From Natranaerovirga hydrolytica (GTDB lineage Bacteria; Bacillota; Clostridia; Lachnospirales; DSM-24629), in assembly GCF_004339095.1 (NCBI RefSeq), contig NZ_SMGQ01000012.1, positions 372,001-436,000 of the forward strand: a stretch of DNA of 64,000 nt, written 5' to 3'. The first letter of the stretch is position 1. Each line of letters opens with the position of its first letter. Made by a program: the position numbers and the translations under genes. Shown piece after piece: positions 8,916 through 18,216 of this stretch. The notes under the pieces were generated by a model, which saw only the letters and a list, made by a program, of their open reading frames with translations, searched no databases and was not told the DNA's origin.

Positions 8916-9875
8916 GTGTTTGATTTTGAGAAACCAAAAATTGAAATTGCAGAAATCTCTGAGGATAATAGATACGGAAAATTTATTATCGAACCTTTAG
9001 AAAGAGGATATGGTACCACATTAGGTAATTCTTTAAGAAGAATTATGCTATCTTCTTTACCAGGAGCTGCTGTAAGTTCCATAAAAATAGAAGGTGTGCT
9101 TCACGAATTTAGTACCATACCCAATGTAAAAGAAGATGTTGTAGAAGTAATTATGAACATCAAGAACCTAGCTATTAAAGACAATAGTGATGGTAATGAG
9201 CCTAAAGTTGCATACATCGAATTTGAAGGTGAAGGTGTTGTTAGGGCTTCTGATATACAAGCGGACCCAAACATTGAAATTCTTAACCCGGATTTAGAGA
9301 TTGCAACCCTTAATGGAGGCTCTGACTGTAAATTGTTTATGGAATTAACCATAACAAAAGGAAGAGGTTATGTTGGTTCTGAAAAGAACAAACGTAGTGA
9401 TCAATCTATAGGTGAATTGGCTATTGATTCATTATACACACCAGTAGAACGTGTTAATATCTTAATAGAAAATACTAGAGTTGGTCAAATGACGGATTAT
9501 GACAAGTTAACTTTAGAAGTATGGACAGATGGAACCATAGCACCTGATGATGCAGTTAGTTTAGCTGCAAAAGTATTAAATGAGCATTTGAATCTATTTG
9601 TAGATTTATCAGAAAACGCTCAAAATGCTGAAGTTATGGTTGAAAAAGAAGATAACGAAAAAGAAAAAGTACTTGAAATGAGTATTGACGAATTAGAGTT
9701 ATCTGTACGTTCCTACAACTGCTTAAAGCGAGCTGGCATTAATACAGTAGAAGAACTAACAAATAGAACACCAGAAGATATGATGAAAGTTAGAAATCTT
9801 GGTCGTAAATCATTAGAAGAAGTATTAGCGAAATTAGATGAATTGGATTTACACTTAAAACCAAGTGACGAATAA
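8916..9875 (+). CDS. rpoA: DNA-directed RNA polymerase subunit alpha
   Basis: Assembles the RNA polymerase core and contacts activators and UP elements. The N-terminal domain has [26 protein letters not shown] (residues 27-54). An acidic linker (near 240-250) leads to the C-terminal domain, with [19 protein letters not shown] and [13 protein letters not shown]. Length 319. The start is GTG, after AGGAGGGT. It lies between rpsD and rplQ. Confidence 0.98.
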   Translation: MFDFEKPKIEIAEISEDNRYGKFIIEPLERGYGTTLGNSLRRIMLSSLPGAAVSSIKIEGVLHEFSTIPNVKEDVVEVIMNIKNLAIKDNSDGNEPKVAYIEFEGEGVVRASDIQADPNIEILNPDLEIATLNGGSDCKLFMELTITKGRGYVGSEKNKRSDQSIGELAIDSLYTPVERVNILIENTRVGQMTDYDKLTLEVWTDGTIAPDDAVSLAAKVLNEHLNLFVDLSENAQNAEVMVEKEDNEKEKVLEMSIDELELSVRSYNCLKRAGINTVEELTNRTPEDMMKVRNLGRKSLEEVLAKLDELDLHLKPSDE

Positions 9876-9913
9876 TAAGAACACATAATTATATATGATA
9901 CAGTATAGTATAA

Positions 9914-9960
9914 AGATGTTTAGAGGATACGAGTTTCTACATAAGAAACTTCATTCATCT
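9914..9960 (+). other. Hairpin in the rpoA-rplQ spacer
   Basis: AGTTTCT (9932-9938) pairs with AGAAACT (9944-9950) across a 5-base loop. AGATG (9914-9918) and CATCT (9956-9960) can form an outer stem. No T-run follows. It may be an RNA processing or mRNA-stability element within the operon. Confidence 0.35.
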
Positions 9961-9997
9961 AATATTCTAAGACTATTGGTATAAAGGAGGTTTAGTG

Positions 9998-10534
9998 ATG
10001 GCAGGGTACAGAAAACTTGGTAGAACTTCTGATCAAAGAAAAGCTTTACTGAGAAATCAGGTAACGAATTTAATTTACCATGGTAAAATTAAAACCACAG
10101 AAAGTAAAGCTAAAGAAGTTCGCAAAATTGCTGAAAAATTAATTGCATTAGCTGTAAAAGAAAAAGATAATTATACAGAACTTACTGTTACAGCTAAAGT
10201 ACCACGTAAAACAGAAGATGGTAAAAGAGTAAAAGAAGTAGTAGACGGTAAAAAAGTAACGCTGTTTGATGAAGTTGAAAGAACCATTAAAAAAGACGAA
10301 GCAAGCCGCTTACACGCTAGAAGACAAATGTTAAAAATATTATATCCAGTAAAAGAAGTACCAACTACAAATTCTAAGAAAAAAGCCAATACAAAAGAAA
10401 TTAATTTAGTAGATAAATTATTCGATGATATTGCTCCAAAATATGTAGATCGTAATGGTGGTTATACACGAATTATTAAAATTGGACCACGTAAAGGCGA
10501 TGCAGCTGAGGAAGTTATTTTAGAATTAGTATAA
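9998..10534 (+). CDS. rplQ: 50S ribosomal protein L17, extended form
   Basis: Protein of the large-subunit exit-tunnel rim. [26 protein letters not shown] and the C-terminal [31 protein letters not shown] are classic. At 178 residues it is much longer than the 117-127 residues of B. subtilis or E. coli. The excess lies between the N-terminal helices and LHARRQ (about 30 residues, lysine/glutamate rich) and before [11 protein letters not shown] 9998 is preferred over GTG 9995, since AAAGGAGG (9983-9990) then lies 7 bases upstream. Last gene of the operon. Confidence 0.96.
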   Translation: MAGYRKLGRTSDQRKALLRNQVTNLIYHGKIKTTESKAKEVRKIAEKLIALAVKEKDNYTELTVTAKVPRKTEDGKRVKEVVDGKKVTLFDEVERTIKKDEASRLHARRQMLKILYPVKEVPTTNSKKKANTKEINLVDKLFDDIAPKYVDRNGGYTRIIKIGPRKGDAAEEVILELV

Positions 10535-10550
10535 GGATAATTAGAATATT

Positions 10551-10586
10551 AAGAGGATTAAGTTCAATAAAACTTAATCCTCTTTT
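10551..10586 (+). terminator. Rho-independent terminator after rplQ
   Basis: AAGAGGATTAAGTT (10551-10564), a 6-base loop, then its perfect complement (10571-10584) and a short T tail. It closes the long ribosomal operon. Confidence 0.9.
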
Positions 10587-10604
10587 AAAATACAAAAAAG
10601 GGTA

Positions 10605-10633
10605 TTGTAATCATACATATTAAAGTTTATAAT
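10605..10633 (+). promoter_or_regulatory. Promoter for ecfA1A2T-truA
   Basis: TTGTAA (10605-10610), a 17-base spacer and TATAAT (10628-10633), lying between the rplQ terminator and ecfA1. Confidence 0.65.
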
Positions 10634-10654
10634 CGTATACAGGAAAGAAAAAGG

Positions 10655-11518
10655 ATGATGGAAATGAGCCAATTGGTAAAAGGAGAAAATCTAATTTTTG
10701 AATACCATACACACAATGAAATTGAAGGAGCAGATGATACAACAAAAGCGCTAAATAATGTATCCATCAATATAGAAAAAGGTGAATTCATTGCTATATT
10801 AGGACATAATGGTTCAGGAAAATCAACTCTAGCAAAATTAATTAATGTTTTATTAAAACCCACAGAAGGTACATTATGGGTAAAGGGACTCGATACTCAG
10901 GATGATGTAAATATGTGGGATATTAGACAAAGTGCAGGAATGGTTTTTCAAAACCCAGACAATCAAATAATAGGAACTATGGTAGAAGAAGATGTAGCCT
11001 TTGGTCCAGAGAATTTAGGGGTCCCTTCTGATGAAATTAGACAAAGAGTTGACGAATCTATAGACATAGTTGGGATGAATGATTTTAAAGAGCACTCACC
11101 TAATAAACTTTCTGGTGGTCAAAAGCAAAGAATTGCTATTGCAGGTGTTATGGCAATGAAACCAGAATGTATTATCTTAGATGAACCAACAGCTATGTTA
11201 GATCCAAAAGGCCGACAAGAAGTTTTAAAAACAGTCAGAACCTTAAATAAAGAAGAAGATATAACCATCATTCATATTACCCACTATATGGAAGAAACCA
11301 TTGATGCAGATCGTATTATTGTAATGGACCAAGGAAAAATTGTAATGAATGATAAGCCAAAAGAAATTTTTAAAGATGTAGAAAAACTAAAAGCACTAAA
11401 TTTAGCAGTACCACAAGTAACAGAATTGGCATATCTGCTTCAAAAAGAAGGTCTTAACATACCCAGTGGCATATTAACAATAGATGAAATGGTTGGTGAG
11501 TTATGTCAATTAAAATAG
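10655..11518 (+). CDS. ecfA1: ECF transporter ATP-binding protein EcfA1
   Basis: One of two ATPases that power energy-coupling-factor vitamin importers on the inner face of the membrane. Walker [10 protein letters not shown] lies at 50-58, the Q-loop VFQNPDNQI near 103, the signature [13 protein letters not shown] near 146 and Walker [12 protein letters not shown] near 170. Several starts are possible (10655, 10658, 10664); protein alignment does not decide. It overlaps ecfA2 by 16 bases. Without a substrate subunit next door this is the shared group II module; BioY at 44.15 kb is a likely client. Confidence 0.93.
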   Translation: MMEMSQLVKGENLIFEYHTHNEIEGADDTTKALNNVSINIEKGEFIAILGHNGSGKSTLAKLINVLLKPTEGTLWVKGLDTQDDVNMWDIRQSAGMVFQNPDNQIIGTMVEEDVAFGPENLGVPSDEIRQRVDESIDIVGMNDFKEHSPNKLSGGQKQRIAIAGVMAMKPECIILDEPTAMLDPKGRQEVLKTVRTLNKEEDITIIHITHYMEETIDADRIIVMDQGKIVMNDKPKEIFKDVEKLKALNLAVPQVTELAYLLQKEGLNIPSGILTIDEMVGELCQLK

Positions 11519-12354
11519 AAAATCTTAACTATTATTATGGTAAAGGAACGCCATATGAAAAACACGCTTTAAAAAACATTAATCTAACCATTCCAGATGG
11601 ACAATTTATTGGGTTAATTGGTCATACAGGCTCAGGTAAATCAACGTTAATACAACATCTTAATGGATTATTAAAAAGCACAAGTGGCAAGATATACTTT
11701 AATGATGTAGATATATATAAAGAAGGGTTTAATTTTAAAAAATTGCGCGAAAAAGTAGGATTGGTTTTTCAATATCCGGAACATCAACTCTTTGAGATGA
11801 GTGTTTATAAAGATATTGCTTTTGGCCCTAAAAATTTGGGATTAGAAGATGAAGAGATTAAAAAAAGAATAAATACGGTCATCCAAAAAGTAGGATTATC
11901 AAGTGAGGTATATGATAAGTCTCCATTTGAGTTATCAGGGGGACAAAAAAGAAGAGTAGCTATTGCAGGCGTATTAGCAATGAATCCAGATATGGTTATA
12001 TTAGATGAACCAACAGCTGGATTAGATCCTAAAGGAAAAGAGGATATACTTGAAGAAATCAATACCATTCAAAAAGAAACTCAAAAGACGATTATCTTGG
12101 TATCACATAGTATGGAAGATATAGCAAAATATGTGCAACGCATTATTGTGATGGAAGAAGGAACAGTGCGTTATGACGATGTACCTAAAAAAATATTTTC
12201 TCATTACAAGGAATTGGAGCATATAGGATTGGCAGCCCCTCAAATAACGTATTTAGTTAATAAACTAAATGATCAAGGATTTAATCTTAATAAAGAGATC
12301 ACGACCATAGAAGAAGCTAAAGATGCATTAACTAAAATTTTAAGAACCAATTAA
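11503..12354 (+). CDS. ecfA2: ECF transporter ATP-binding protein EcfA2
   Basis: Second ATPase of the ECF module, forming a heterodimer with EcfA1. Walker [10 protein letters not shown] lies at 40-48, the Q-loop motif is [10 protein letters not shown] (the tyrosine variant is usual for EcfA2), the signature [13 protein letters not shown] and Walker [16 protein letters not shown]. Length 283. The start overlaps the end of ecfA1, indicating coupled translation, and ecfT follows 11 bases later. Confidence 0.94.
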   Translation: MSIKIENLNYYYGKGTPYEKHALKNINLTIPDGQFIGLIGHTGSGKSTLIQHLNGLLKSTSGKIYFNDVDIYKEGFNFKKLREKVGLVFQYPEHQLFEMSVYKDIAFGPKNLGLEDEEIKKRINTVIQKVGLSSEVYDKSPFELSGGQKRRVAIAGVLAMNPDMVILDEPTAGLDPKGKEDILEEINTIQKETQKTIILVSHSMEDIAKYVQRIIVMEEGTVRYDDVPKKIFSHYKELEHIGLAAPQITYLVNKLNDQGFNLNKEITTIEEAKDALTKILRTN

Positions 12355-12365
12355 GGAAGAAGAAT

Positions 12366-13157
12366 ATGATTAGAGATATTACCATTGGACAATATTACCC
12401 GACAAACTCAATACTGCATAAATTAGATCCAAGAACAAAAATCAACGGGACTTTTGTATTTATTCTATCTTTGTTTTTTGTTAGAGATTTTTATGGTTAT
12501 ATTGTTTCAGCAATATTTTTATTTGGAGTTATCAAAACATCTAAAGTTCCGGTTAAATACATACTTAAAGGATTAAAAGCCATATTTGTGATTCTGTTAA
12601 TTACAGTTCTTTTAAATATGTTTTTAACCCCAGGTGACCATATACTGTTGGAGGTGGGTCCATTATCCATTAGTGATACAGGATTAAGGTTGGCAGTGTT
12701 TATGGGGATTAGATTAATATTTTTGATAATGGGTTCTTCCATATTAACATTAACCACCTCTCCTATTCAATTAACAGATGGTATTGAGAGACTATTAACG
12801 CCTTTATCTAAAATAAAAGTGCCAGCACATGAGATTGCAATGATGATGACCATTGCCCTAAGGTTTATTCCAATCTTGTTAGAAGAAACAGATAAAATTA
12901 TGAAAGCACAAATGGCACGAGGTGCAGATTTTGATAGTGGTAGTATAATCAAAAGATCTAAAAGCCTCATTCCTTTATTGGTGCCTCTATTTGTATCTGC
13001 TTTTAGAAGGGCAGATGACTTAGCAATGGCAATGGAAGCAAGATGTTATAGAGGAGGAGAAGGCAGAACAAAATTAAAGGAATTAAAATATAATAAGAGG
13101 GATGGAATCTCTTATTGTGTACTATTAATTTATTTTCTAATGATACTATTTTTATAA
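12366..13157 (+). CDS. ecfT: ECF transporter transmembrane protein EcfT
   Basis: Membrane scaffold that joins the two ATPases to interchangeable substrate subunits. It has 263 residues. The N-terminus GQYYPTNSILHKLDPRTKI is typical, followed by several hydrophobic segments. The coupling helices end with the paired Ala-Arg motifs QMARGADF (near 180) and MEARCYRGG (near 223). RBS is GGAAGAAG. It completes the ecfA1-A2-T unit and precedes truA, a common clostridial order. Confidence 0.93.
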   Translation: MIRDITIGQYYPTNSILHKLDPRTKINGTFVFILSLFFVRDFYGYIVSAIFLFGVIKTSKVPVKYILKGLKAIFVILLITVLLNMFLTPGDHILLEVGPLSISDTGLRLAVFMGIRLIFLIMGSSILTLTTSPIQLTDGIERLLTPLSKIKVPAHEIAMMMTIALRFIPILLEETDKIMKAQMARGADFDSGSIIKRSKSLIPLLVPLFVSAFRRADDLAMAMEARCYRGGEGRTKLKELKYNKRDGISYCVLLIYFLMILFL

Positions 13158-13179
13158 AGCATATGGAAAGTGTGATACA

Positions 13180-13935
13180 ATGAAAAGAATAAAATTGACC
13201 ATTGCATACGATGGCCAAAAATATAGCGGTTGGCAAATACAAAACAATGCCAATACCATTCAAGCAGAAATTGAAAAAGCGTGTCAAAATTTGTTTTCCC
13301 AGGAAATAAAAGTAATAGGAGCTTCCAGAACAGATACAGGTGTGCATGCATTAGGTCAAGTGGCAACATTTGATATCGACACATCCATACCCGATAAAAA
13401 AATTGCATACGCACTGAATGCTAGGTTGCCAGAAGATATAGTTGTTCAAGAGTCAAAAGAAGTCCATAACAGTTTTCAACCAAGATATCACGCCATAAAA
13501 AAAACATATCATTATCATATAATCAATAATGAGTTTATATTGCCACAGTATAGAGCATACAATCATTTTGTTTCAAGAAAATTAGACATAAACAAAATGC
13601 AAGAAGCAACTAAACTATTTATTGGTGAAAAAGATTTTAAATCTTTTTGTTCTGCAAATTCTTCAGTTAAAACCACTATAAGGACCATATATGCATTAGA
13701 AGTAGAACAGAAAGCTCCTTTTTTAACCATAAAAGTAACAGGAAATGGGTTTTTATACAATATGGTAAGAATCATTGCAGGAACACTTATTGATGTAGGT
13801 TTAAATAGATTATCCATTCAAGAAGTAGATGAGATTATTAAAAGCAAAAATAGAGCAAAGGCAAGTCCAACAGCACCAGCAAAAGGGCTGACTTTAGTAA
13901 AAATATATTATGGGGGCAAAGATGATGAAAGTTAA
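13180..13935 (+). CDS. truA: tRNA pseudouridine(38-40) synthase TruA
   Basis: Isomerises uridines 38-40 in the tRNA anticodon arm. The catalytic aspartate is D52 in ASRTDTGVHALGQ. Other family blocks are YDGQKYSGWQ at 10-19 and FLYNMVRIIAGTLIDVG near 190. Length 251. It lies in the usual Firmicutes position after ecfT and upstream of rplM-rpsI. Its 3' end overlaps the next gene. Confidence 0.96.
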   Translation: MKRIKLTIAYDGQKYSGWQIQNNANTIQAEIEKACQNLFSQEIKVIGASRTDTGVHALGQVATFDIDTSIPDKKIAYALNARLPEDIVVQESKEVHNSFQPRYHAIKKTYHYHIINNEFILPQYRAYNHFVSRKLDINKMQEATKLFIGEKDFKSFCSANSSVKTTIRTIYALEVEQKAPFLTIKVTGNGFLYNMVRIIAGTLIDVGLNRLSIQEVDEIIKSKNRAKASPTAPAKGLTLVKIYYGGKDDES

Positions 13936-15076
13936 ATTAAGATATGTATTGGGTTTTCTTTTATTACTAATGAATACGACAAATGTATTTGCAATGAGTG
14001 GTATGGATATAATGCCTACTCAGCAAGAGCCAGTTCAAGAAGAAATGACAGGAGAAGTCATTAGTATTATCGAAGATGAAACATATGAATTTGAAACATC
14101 TGGTGGGACGTATACCATTCGTGAGCAGGTTTTAAAAGTAAGAATTTTAGATGGTGATCGAAAAGGTGAACTGGTAGAAGTTATCAATAGCATTGATGAA
14201 TTATTAGCATACAATTTAGAAGTTAGTGAAGGAGATAAAGTCATTCTTTTTTATTCGGAATATGAAAATGCATACCATATTCTAGAGATGAAAAGAGATC
14301 ATGCCATCTTGTGGCTGGTTATTACCTTTGTTATTATAATGAGTCTTATTGGAGGATGGAAAGGGGTAAAGAGTTTAATATCCCTAGGGATTACTTTGTT
14401 TGCAATCATGGGTATTTTCTTACCAAGGGTACTAAAAGGAGAAAATCCATTAATGTTAGCAATCATTATTTCGATCATCGTTACATTTTTTACATTGATA
14501 TTAATTGCTGGATTTAACAAAAAATCATTAACAGCGCTAATTGGTATATCTTTTGGTGTTATTTCTGCAGGGTTATTGGCATTGTTCTTTGGTAGAATGG
14601 CATATTTGACAGGCTTAAGCACAAGCGAAGCTCAAATGCTGTTGTATATACCTCAGTTACAAGAATTAGATTTTGCCCTTAGATTTGGAGATTTGCTTTT
14701 TGCAAGTATTTTATTAGGGACATTAGGTGCAGTTATGGATGTATGTATTTCTATCGCTTCATCTATTACAGAAGTCTATGAAGCCAATCCATTATTAAAA
14801 GTAAAAGATTTGTTTTTTGCTGGAATGAATATAGGAAAAGATATAATGGGCACAATGTCTAATACATTAATATTGGCATATGTAGGTAGCTCCATTCATT
14901 TACTGTTATTATATTTAGCTTATGATACACCTGTAAGAGAGATTTTAAACCAAGAAATGATTGCAACGGAAATCGTAAGGTCTTTAACAGGAACCATTGG
15001 ATTGGTTTTAGCCATTCCCATAACAGCAATTGTAGGTGCTTTGCTTTGTAAGCATACTGTTAATATGAAAGTCTAA
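13922..15076 (+). CDS. YibE/F-family multi-pass membrane protein
   Basis: About 384 residues: a signal-like N-terminal segment, an extracytoplasmic beta-rich region (residues 25-120; MTGEVISIIEDE, VLKVRILDGDRKGELVEV), then seven or eight hydrophobic segments with GGWKGVKSLISLGITLFAI, FGVISAGLLALFFG and GTLGAVMDVCISIASS. This matches the YibE/YibF family, whose transported substrate is unknown. ATG 13922 or 13925 is preferred because GGGGG (13912-13916) lies just upstream; ATG 13910 is also in frame. It overlaps truA. Its last codons (Val-Asn-Met-Lys-Val-stop) are formed by the edge of an intergenic repeat. Confidence 0.82.
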   Translation: MMKVKLRYVLGFLLLLMNTTNVFAMSGMDIMPTQQEPVQEEMTGEVISIIEDETYEFETSGGTYTIREQVLKVRILDGDRKGELVEVINSIDELLAYNLEVSEGDKVILFYSEYENAYHILEMKRDHAILWLVITFVIIMSLIGGWKGVKSLISLGITLFAIMGIFLPRVLKGENPLMLAIIISIIVTFFTLILIAGFNKKSLTALIGISFGVISAGLLALFFGRMAYLTGLSTSEAQMLLYIPQLQELDFALRFGDLLFASILLGTLGAVMDVCISIASSITEVYEANPLLKVKDLFFAGMNIGKDIMGTMSNTLILAYVGSSIHLLLLYLAYDTPVREILNQEMIATEIVRSLTGTIGLVLAIPITAIVGALLCKHTVNMKV

Positions 15077-15169
15077 TTTGCAAACTTACTCGTAAGGATT
15101 TGGAAATTAGACTTTCAGCGAAACTTATGCCTCTTGCGTCAGCAAGAAGCATAAGTTGAGTTAATATGC
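15058..15169 (+). repeat. Structured intergenic repeat, copy R1 (modules 1+2)
   Basis: Module 1 is a long hairpin: TGAAAGTCTAATTT (15066-15079) pairs perfectly with AAATTAGACTTTCA (15104-15117), with an inner CTTACTCGTAAG stem-loop. Module 2 pairs AACTTATGC (15122-15130) with GCATAAGTT (15149-15157), with inner CTTGC/GCAAG. It ends in GAGTTAATATG. It begins inside the 3' end of the YibE/F gene and gives that gene its stop codon. Related copies occur at six further positions downstream. Confidence 0.85.
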
Positions 15170-15227
15170 AAGAAAATGAATCACTTTAAAATAGCAAAGA
15201 AAAGTTTATAAAAAAGAGCATATGGTC

Positions 15228-15256
15228 TTGACACACTTGGTTCCATGTACTATAAT
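15228..15256 (+). promoter_or_regulatory. Consensus promoter for rplM-rpsI
   Basis: TTGACA (15228-15233), 17 bases, TATAAT (15251-15256): a perfect sigma-A promoter, as expected for a highly expressed ribosomal operon. Confidence 0.88.
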
Positions 15257-15363
15257 TATTGGGTGTGAGTCTTAAATTGTTTAATAAAATCCATAGCCCC
15301 GGGTTTTAAGATAAATTTACTCATGTGAATCGTTTAAAACTTGATAGATGAATAGGAGGGAAT
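15257..15363 (+). promoter_or_regulatory. Probable L13 leader RNA
   Basis: About 100 bases lie between the promoter and rplM. AAATCC near 15289 can pair with GGGTTT near 15300, and GTTTAA and TTAAAC segments can pair over a longer range. Firmicutes rplM operons commonly carry an L13 leader (family knowledge). I infer this one from position and pairing only. Confidence 0.4.
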
Positions 15364-15366
15364 ATG

Positions 15367-15801
15367 ATGAACAGTTTTATGGCAAATGCAGAAACCGTTG
15401 AAAGAAAATGGTATGTAATTGATGCTACTGATCATACATTAGGTAGATTAGCTTCAGAAGTAGCTACTATCCTTAGAGGAAAAAACAAACCAGTTTATAC
15501 GCCTCACGTAGATACAGGTGATCATGTCATTATTATTAATGCAGATAAAGTTAAATTAACTGGAAAGAAATTAGATCAAAAGCTTTACAGATATCATACA
15601 GGACATCCAGGCGGATTAAGAGAGATAACATATAGAGAAATGATGGCAGTTAATCCAGAGGAAGTATTTATGCATGCTGTTAAAGGTATGCTTCCTAAAA
15701 ATTCTTTAGGAAGACAAATGCTTAAAAAGTTACGTGTATATAGAGATGCAGAGCATAATCATGCAGCACAAAAACCAGAAGTACTAGAAATCAAATACTA
15801 A
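15367..15801 (+). CDS. rplM: 50S ribosomal protein L13
   Basis: Early-assembly protein of the large subunit. The sequence shows [28 protein letters not shown], then [18 protein letters not shown] and [25 protein letters not shown] 15364 and ATG 15367 are adjacent. The second is better spaced from AGGAGGG (15354-15360) and gives the usual MNSFMA start (144 residues). It is cotranscribed with rpsI. Confidence 0.96.
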   Translation: MNSFMANAETVERKWYVIDATDHTLGRLASEVATILRGKNKPVYTPHVDTGDHVIIINADKVKLTGKKLDQKLYRYHTGHPGGLREITYREMMAVNPEEVFMHAVKGMLPKNSLGRQMLKKLRVYRDAEHNHAAQKPEVLEIKY

Positions 15802-15829
15802 TGATTTGTACTGAAAGGAGGATAATAAA

Positions 15830-16222
15830 TTGGCACAAGTTAAATATTATGGAACAGGTAGAAGAAAAGAAAGTGTAGCAAGAGTTTACTTAGTACCAGG
15901 TAACGGCAATATTACAGTTAATAAAAGAAGTGTTGATGAATTTTTTGGTCTTGAGACTTTAAAATATATTGTACGTCAACCATTAGAGTTAACTCAAACA
16001 ACTGATAAATTTGATGTACTTGTTAATGTTGATGGTGGTGGATTTACAGGTCAAGCTGGAGCTATTAGACATGGTATTTCTAGAGCTTTATTAGAAGCTG
16101 ATCCAGAATTCCGTCCAGCACTTAAAAAAGCTGGTTTCTTAACAAGAGATCCAAGAATGAAAGAAAGAAAGAAATACGGTTTAAAAGCAGCAAGACGTGC
16201 ACCACAGTTTTCAAAAAGATAG
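15830..16222 (+). CDS. rpsI: 30S ribosomal protein S9
   Basis: The C-terminal tail of S9 reaches the P-site tRNA; here it ends [16 protein letters not shown], the canonical tail. The N-terminus is [21 protein letters not shown]. Length 130. The start is TTG at 15830 after AAAGGAGG. A terminator follows directly. Confidence 0.97.
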   Translation: MAQVKYYGTGRRKESVARVYLVPGNGNITVNKRSVDEFFGLETLKYIVRQPLELTQTTDKFDVLVNVDGGGFTGQAGAIRHGISRALLEADPEFRPALKKAGFLTRDPRMKERKKYGLKAARRAPQFSKR

Positions 16223-16227
16223 TATTA

Positions 16228-16253
16228 AACCACACTTTATGTGTGGTTTTTTT
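16228..16253 (+). terminator. Terminator after rpsI
   Basis: AACCACAC (16228-16235), 5-base loop, GTGTGGTT (16241-16248) and a T-run. Confidence 0.9.
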
Positions 16254-16293
16254 AGTTGGTAAATTTTTACATAAAAAAACATAAATATAAGTA

Positions 16294-16343
16294 TTGATTA
16301 ATATAATTAAATGTGTTATTATGTTTTAGGACGGTTGTCCGAA
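16294..16343 (+). promoter_or_regulatory. Promoter with overlapping TetR-type operator
   Basis: TTGATT (16294-16299), 17 bases, TATTAT (16317-16322). Immediately downstream, over the expected start of transcription, is the 18-base inverted repeat TTAGGACGGTTGTCCGAA (16326-16343). Its position suggests repression by the TetR-family product encoded just downstream; this is inference from layout. Confidence 0.6.
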
Positions 16344-16364
16344 TCACTTGAGAGGAGAAAAAGC

Positions 16365-16940
16365 ATGACTAATAATATAAGTACTATGAATCAATCAGAC
16401 AAAATATTGTTAGCTGCTTTTAGATGTATAGCTTCTAAAGGATATGCAAATGTATCTTTAAGAGATATTGCAAATGAAGCAGGGGTTGTCCTAAGTCAAT
16501 TGAATTATTATTTTAAAAATAAAGAAGGACTTTTAACAGAATTAATAAGGATGATGGTTAAAAATTATTTAACAGAAATAGAAAATTGCTTAAAAATAGA
16601 AAAAAATCCTAAAAAAAGAGCTATACTATTAATAAAATATTTTCAAAGGTCTATTAAAAAAAATCCAGAAAATTTTAAGGTGTTATATGATTTTACTCAA
16701 ATGGCCTTATGGTCTAATACTTTTAAGGGTTTAATGAAAGACTTATATAAAGATCTTTCTAAGCTAATTGAAAAATATCTTTTTGCAGACATTAATAAAG
16801 AAGAACTTAAAGAACACTCACCTTCATCTTTATCCAGGTTTATAGTTGGTGCAATGTTAGGCACAACTATGCAAGTATTAATTGATGATGAAGAAGATAT
16901 ACTAATGACATTAGATACGATGAATATATTATTTGACTAG
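16365..16940 (+). CDS. TetR/AcrR-family transcriptional regulator
   Basis: A ligand-responsive repressor of 191 residues. The HTH spans about residues 12-58: ILLAAFRCIASKGYANVSLRDIANEAGVVLSQLNYYFKNKEGLL, where NYYFKNKE is the family hallmark. The C-terminal ligand domain is not recognisable. ATG 16365 with AGAGGAG upstream is preferred over an earlier in-frame ATG at 16311 that lies in the promoter. Probably autoregulated, and it may control the two genes downstream. Confidence 0.88.
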   Translation: MTNNISTMNQSDKILLAAFRCIASKGYANVSLRDIANEAGVVLSQLNYYFKNKEGLLTELIRMMVKNYLTEIENCLKIEKNPKKRAILLIKYFQRSIKKNPENFKVLYDFTQMALWSNTFKGLMKDLYKDLSKLIEKYLFADINKEELKEHSPSSLSRFIVGAMLGTTMQVLIDDEEDILMTLDTMNILFD

Positions 16941-17000
16941 ATAAAAGACATCAATCGAATAATAAATACAGTAAAAAATAGATAAAGTCAGGTGAATGTA

Positions 17001-17726
17001 ATGAATGGAGAAGTGTTTTTAGAGATCATTATTTTGTTTGCGATTTATTCTTTTTTAGGGTGGGTAATAGAGACCATTTATGTGAGTCAAGCCAAAAAAG
17101 AATTTGTTAACCGTGGATTTTTAAAAGGACCATTTTGTCCTATTTATGGCATTGGTGCAATATTGGTTATTCAAACATTGATGTTAGCCAATAATAACAT
17201 TACCATCATATCAGAGAGTCTTTTTTTGAAATTAATAGCAGCCATTTTATTAGCTACAGTACTAGAGTATATAACAGGCTATTTACTAGAGAAATTATTT
17301 GATTGTAAATGGTGGGATTACAGTGAAAGATTTTTAAATGTTAATGGAAGAATATGTTTGTTGTATTCAATGTTTTGGGGGTTTTTGTCCTTCATATTAA
17401 TCACGGTGGTACATCCAGTAACAATCAATTTTGTAAATGATATAAATTTTTATATAAAATTATCACTCATGTTTGTTATAATTATTTATTTTGCTATAGA
17501 TACTATTAACTCAGTTTCAGAGATTATTGATTTAAAGAAAGTAGTATTATCACATTATGAAAATCCTCTTTATAATTTTACCGAGCAAATATCAAGGTAT
17601 AAAAGGATTTTCCAAGCGTTTCCTAGAATACACTTTTTTAATGTTGGAAAACTAAATCAAGAGATTAAAGGTTGTGTACAGAATGAATTTAAAAAAATTA
17701 GAACTAAGCTTAGAGCAAGAAAATGA
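17001..17726 (+). CDS. Putative ABC-transporter type IV membrane protein (PF06541-like)
   Basis: About 241 residues with five or six hydrophobic segments. The motif SFLGWVIETIYVSQAKKEFVNRGFLKGPFCPIYGIGA (residues 15-50) and LEYITGYLLEKLFDCKWWDYS (about 90-111) are typical of the CmpB-type family named putative ABC-transporter type IV; its function is not established. ATG 17001 has AGGTG 6 bases upstream; GTG 16992 is in frame but less likely. It may belong to the TetR unit. Its end overlaps the HD gene by about 44 bases in another frame. Confidence 0.75.
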   Translation: MNGEVFLEIIILFAIYSFLGWVIETIYVSQAKKEFVNRGFLKGPFCPIYGIGAILVIQTLMLANNNITIISESLFLKLIAAILLATVLEYITGYLLEKLFDCKWWDYSERFLNVNGRICLLYSMFWGFLSFILITVVHPVTINFVNDINFYIKLSLMFVIIIYFAIDTINSVSEIIDLKKVVLSHYENPLYNFTEQISRYKRIFQAFPRIHFFNVGKLNQEIKGCVQNEFKKIRTKLRARK

Positions 17727-18186
17727 ATTGATTTTAGAATATGAAAGTTATGTTGAAGATTTATTAGAAAATGAAGATGTTAACAAAATGAAAGAGTTTA
17801 AACATCATCATTATACAACTTGTTTTGACCATTCTTTAAATGTTTCTTTTTATAGCTTTGTCATAGCAAAACGTTTAGGCTTGGATTATGTTTCTACAGC
17901 AAGAGGTGGATTATTACATGACTTGTTTTTATATGACTGGAGAAGTGATGAACCACGAGAAGGCAAACATGCTTTTGCACATCCACACATCGCATTAAGA
18001 AATGCAGAAAAATCATTTGAGCTTAATAAAATTGAAAAAGATATTATTGTGAAACATATGTGGCCTGTTACCATTAAACTTCCTAAATACAAAGAATCAT
18101 TTATTGTTTCATGTGTTGATAAGTATTGTGCAACAATGGAGTTTTCAAATGGATTGGCTAAGAAATTAAGATATCAATTAATGTAA
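17683..18186 (+). CDS. HD-domain protein
   Basis: About 167 residues with the HD phosphohydrolase pattern: HHHYTTCFDHSLNVSFYSF (first histidines), then GGLLHDLFLYD (the HD pair) and, further on, HPHIALRNAE and IVKHMW as later ligands. Such domains hydrolyse phosphate esters of nucleotides; the substrate is unknown. The start is ATG 17683, with GTG 17674 in frame. It overlaps the membrane gene before it, so translation is probably coupled. A terminator follows. Confidence 0.78.
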   Translation: MNLKKLELSLEQENELILEYESYVEDLLENEDVNKMKEFKHHHYTTCFDHSLNVSFYSFVIAKRLGLDYVSTARGGLLHDLFLYDWRSDEPREGKHAFAHPHIALRNAEKSFELNKIEKDIIVKHMWPVTIKLPKYKESFIVSCVDKYCATMEFSNGLAKKLRYQLM

Positions 18187-18187
18187 G

Positions 18188-18216
18188 AAGAAGGCTAATT
18201 ATGCCTTCTTTTTTTT
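18188..18216 (+). terminator. Terminator shared by convergent genes
   Basis: AAGAAGGC (18188-18195), 7-base loop, GCCTTCTT (18203-18210) and TTTTTT. It ends the HD gene and overlaps the last bases of the minus-strand SDR gene, so it may work for both. Confidence 0.88.

Noticed and set aside
13003-13414. Minus-strand frames over ecfT and truA
   Set aside because: They overlap two well-supported genes and have no start signals.
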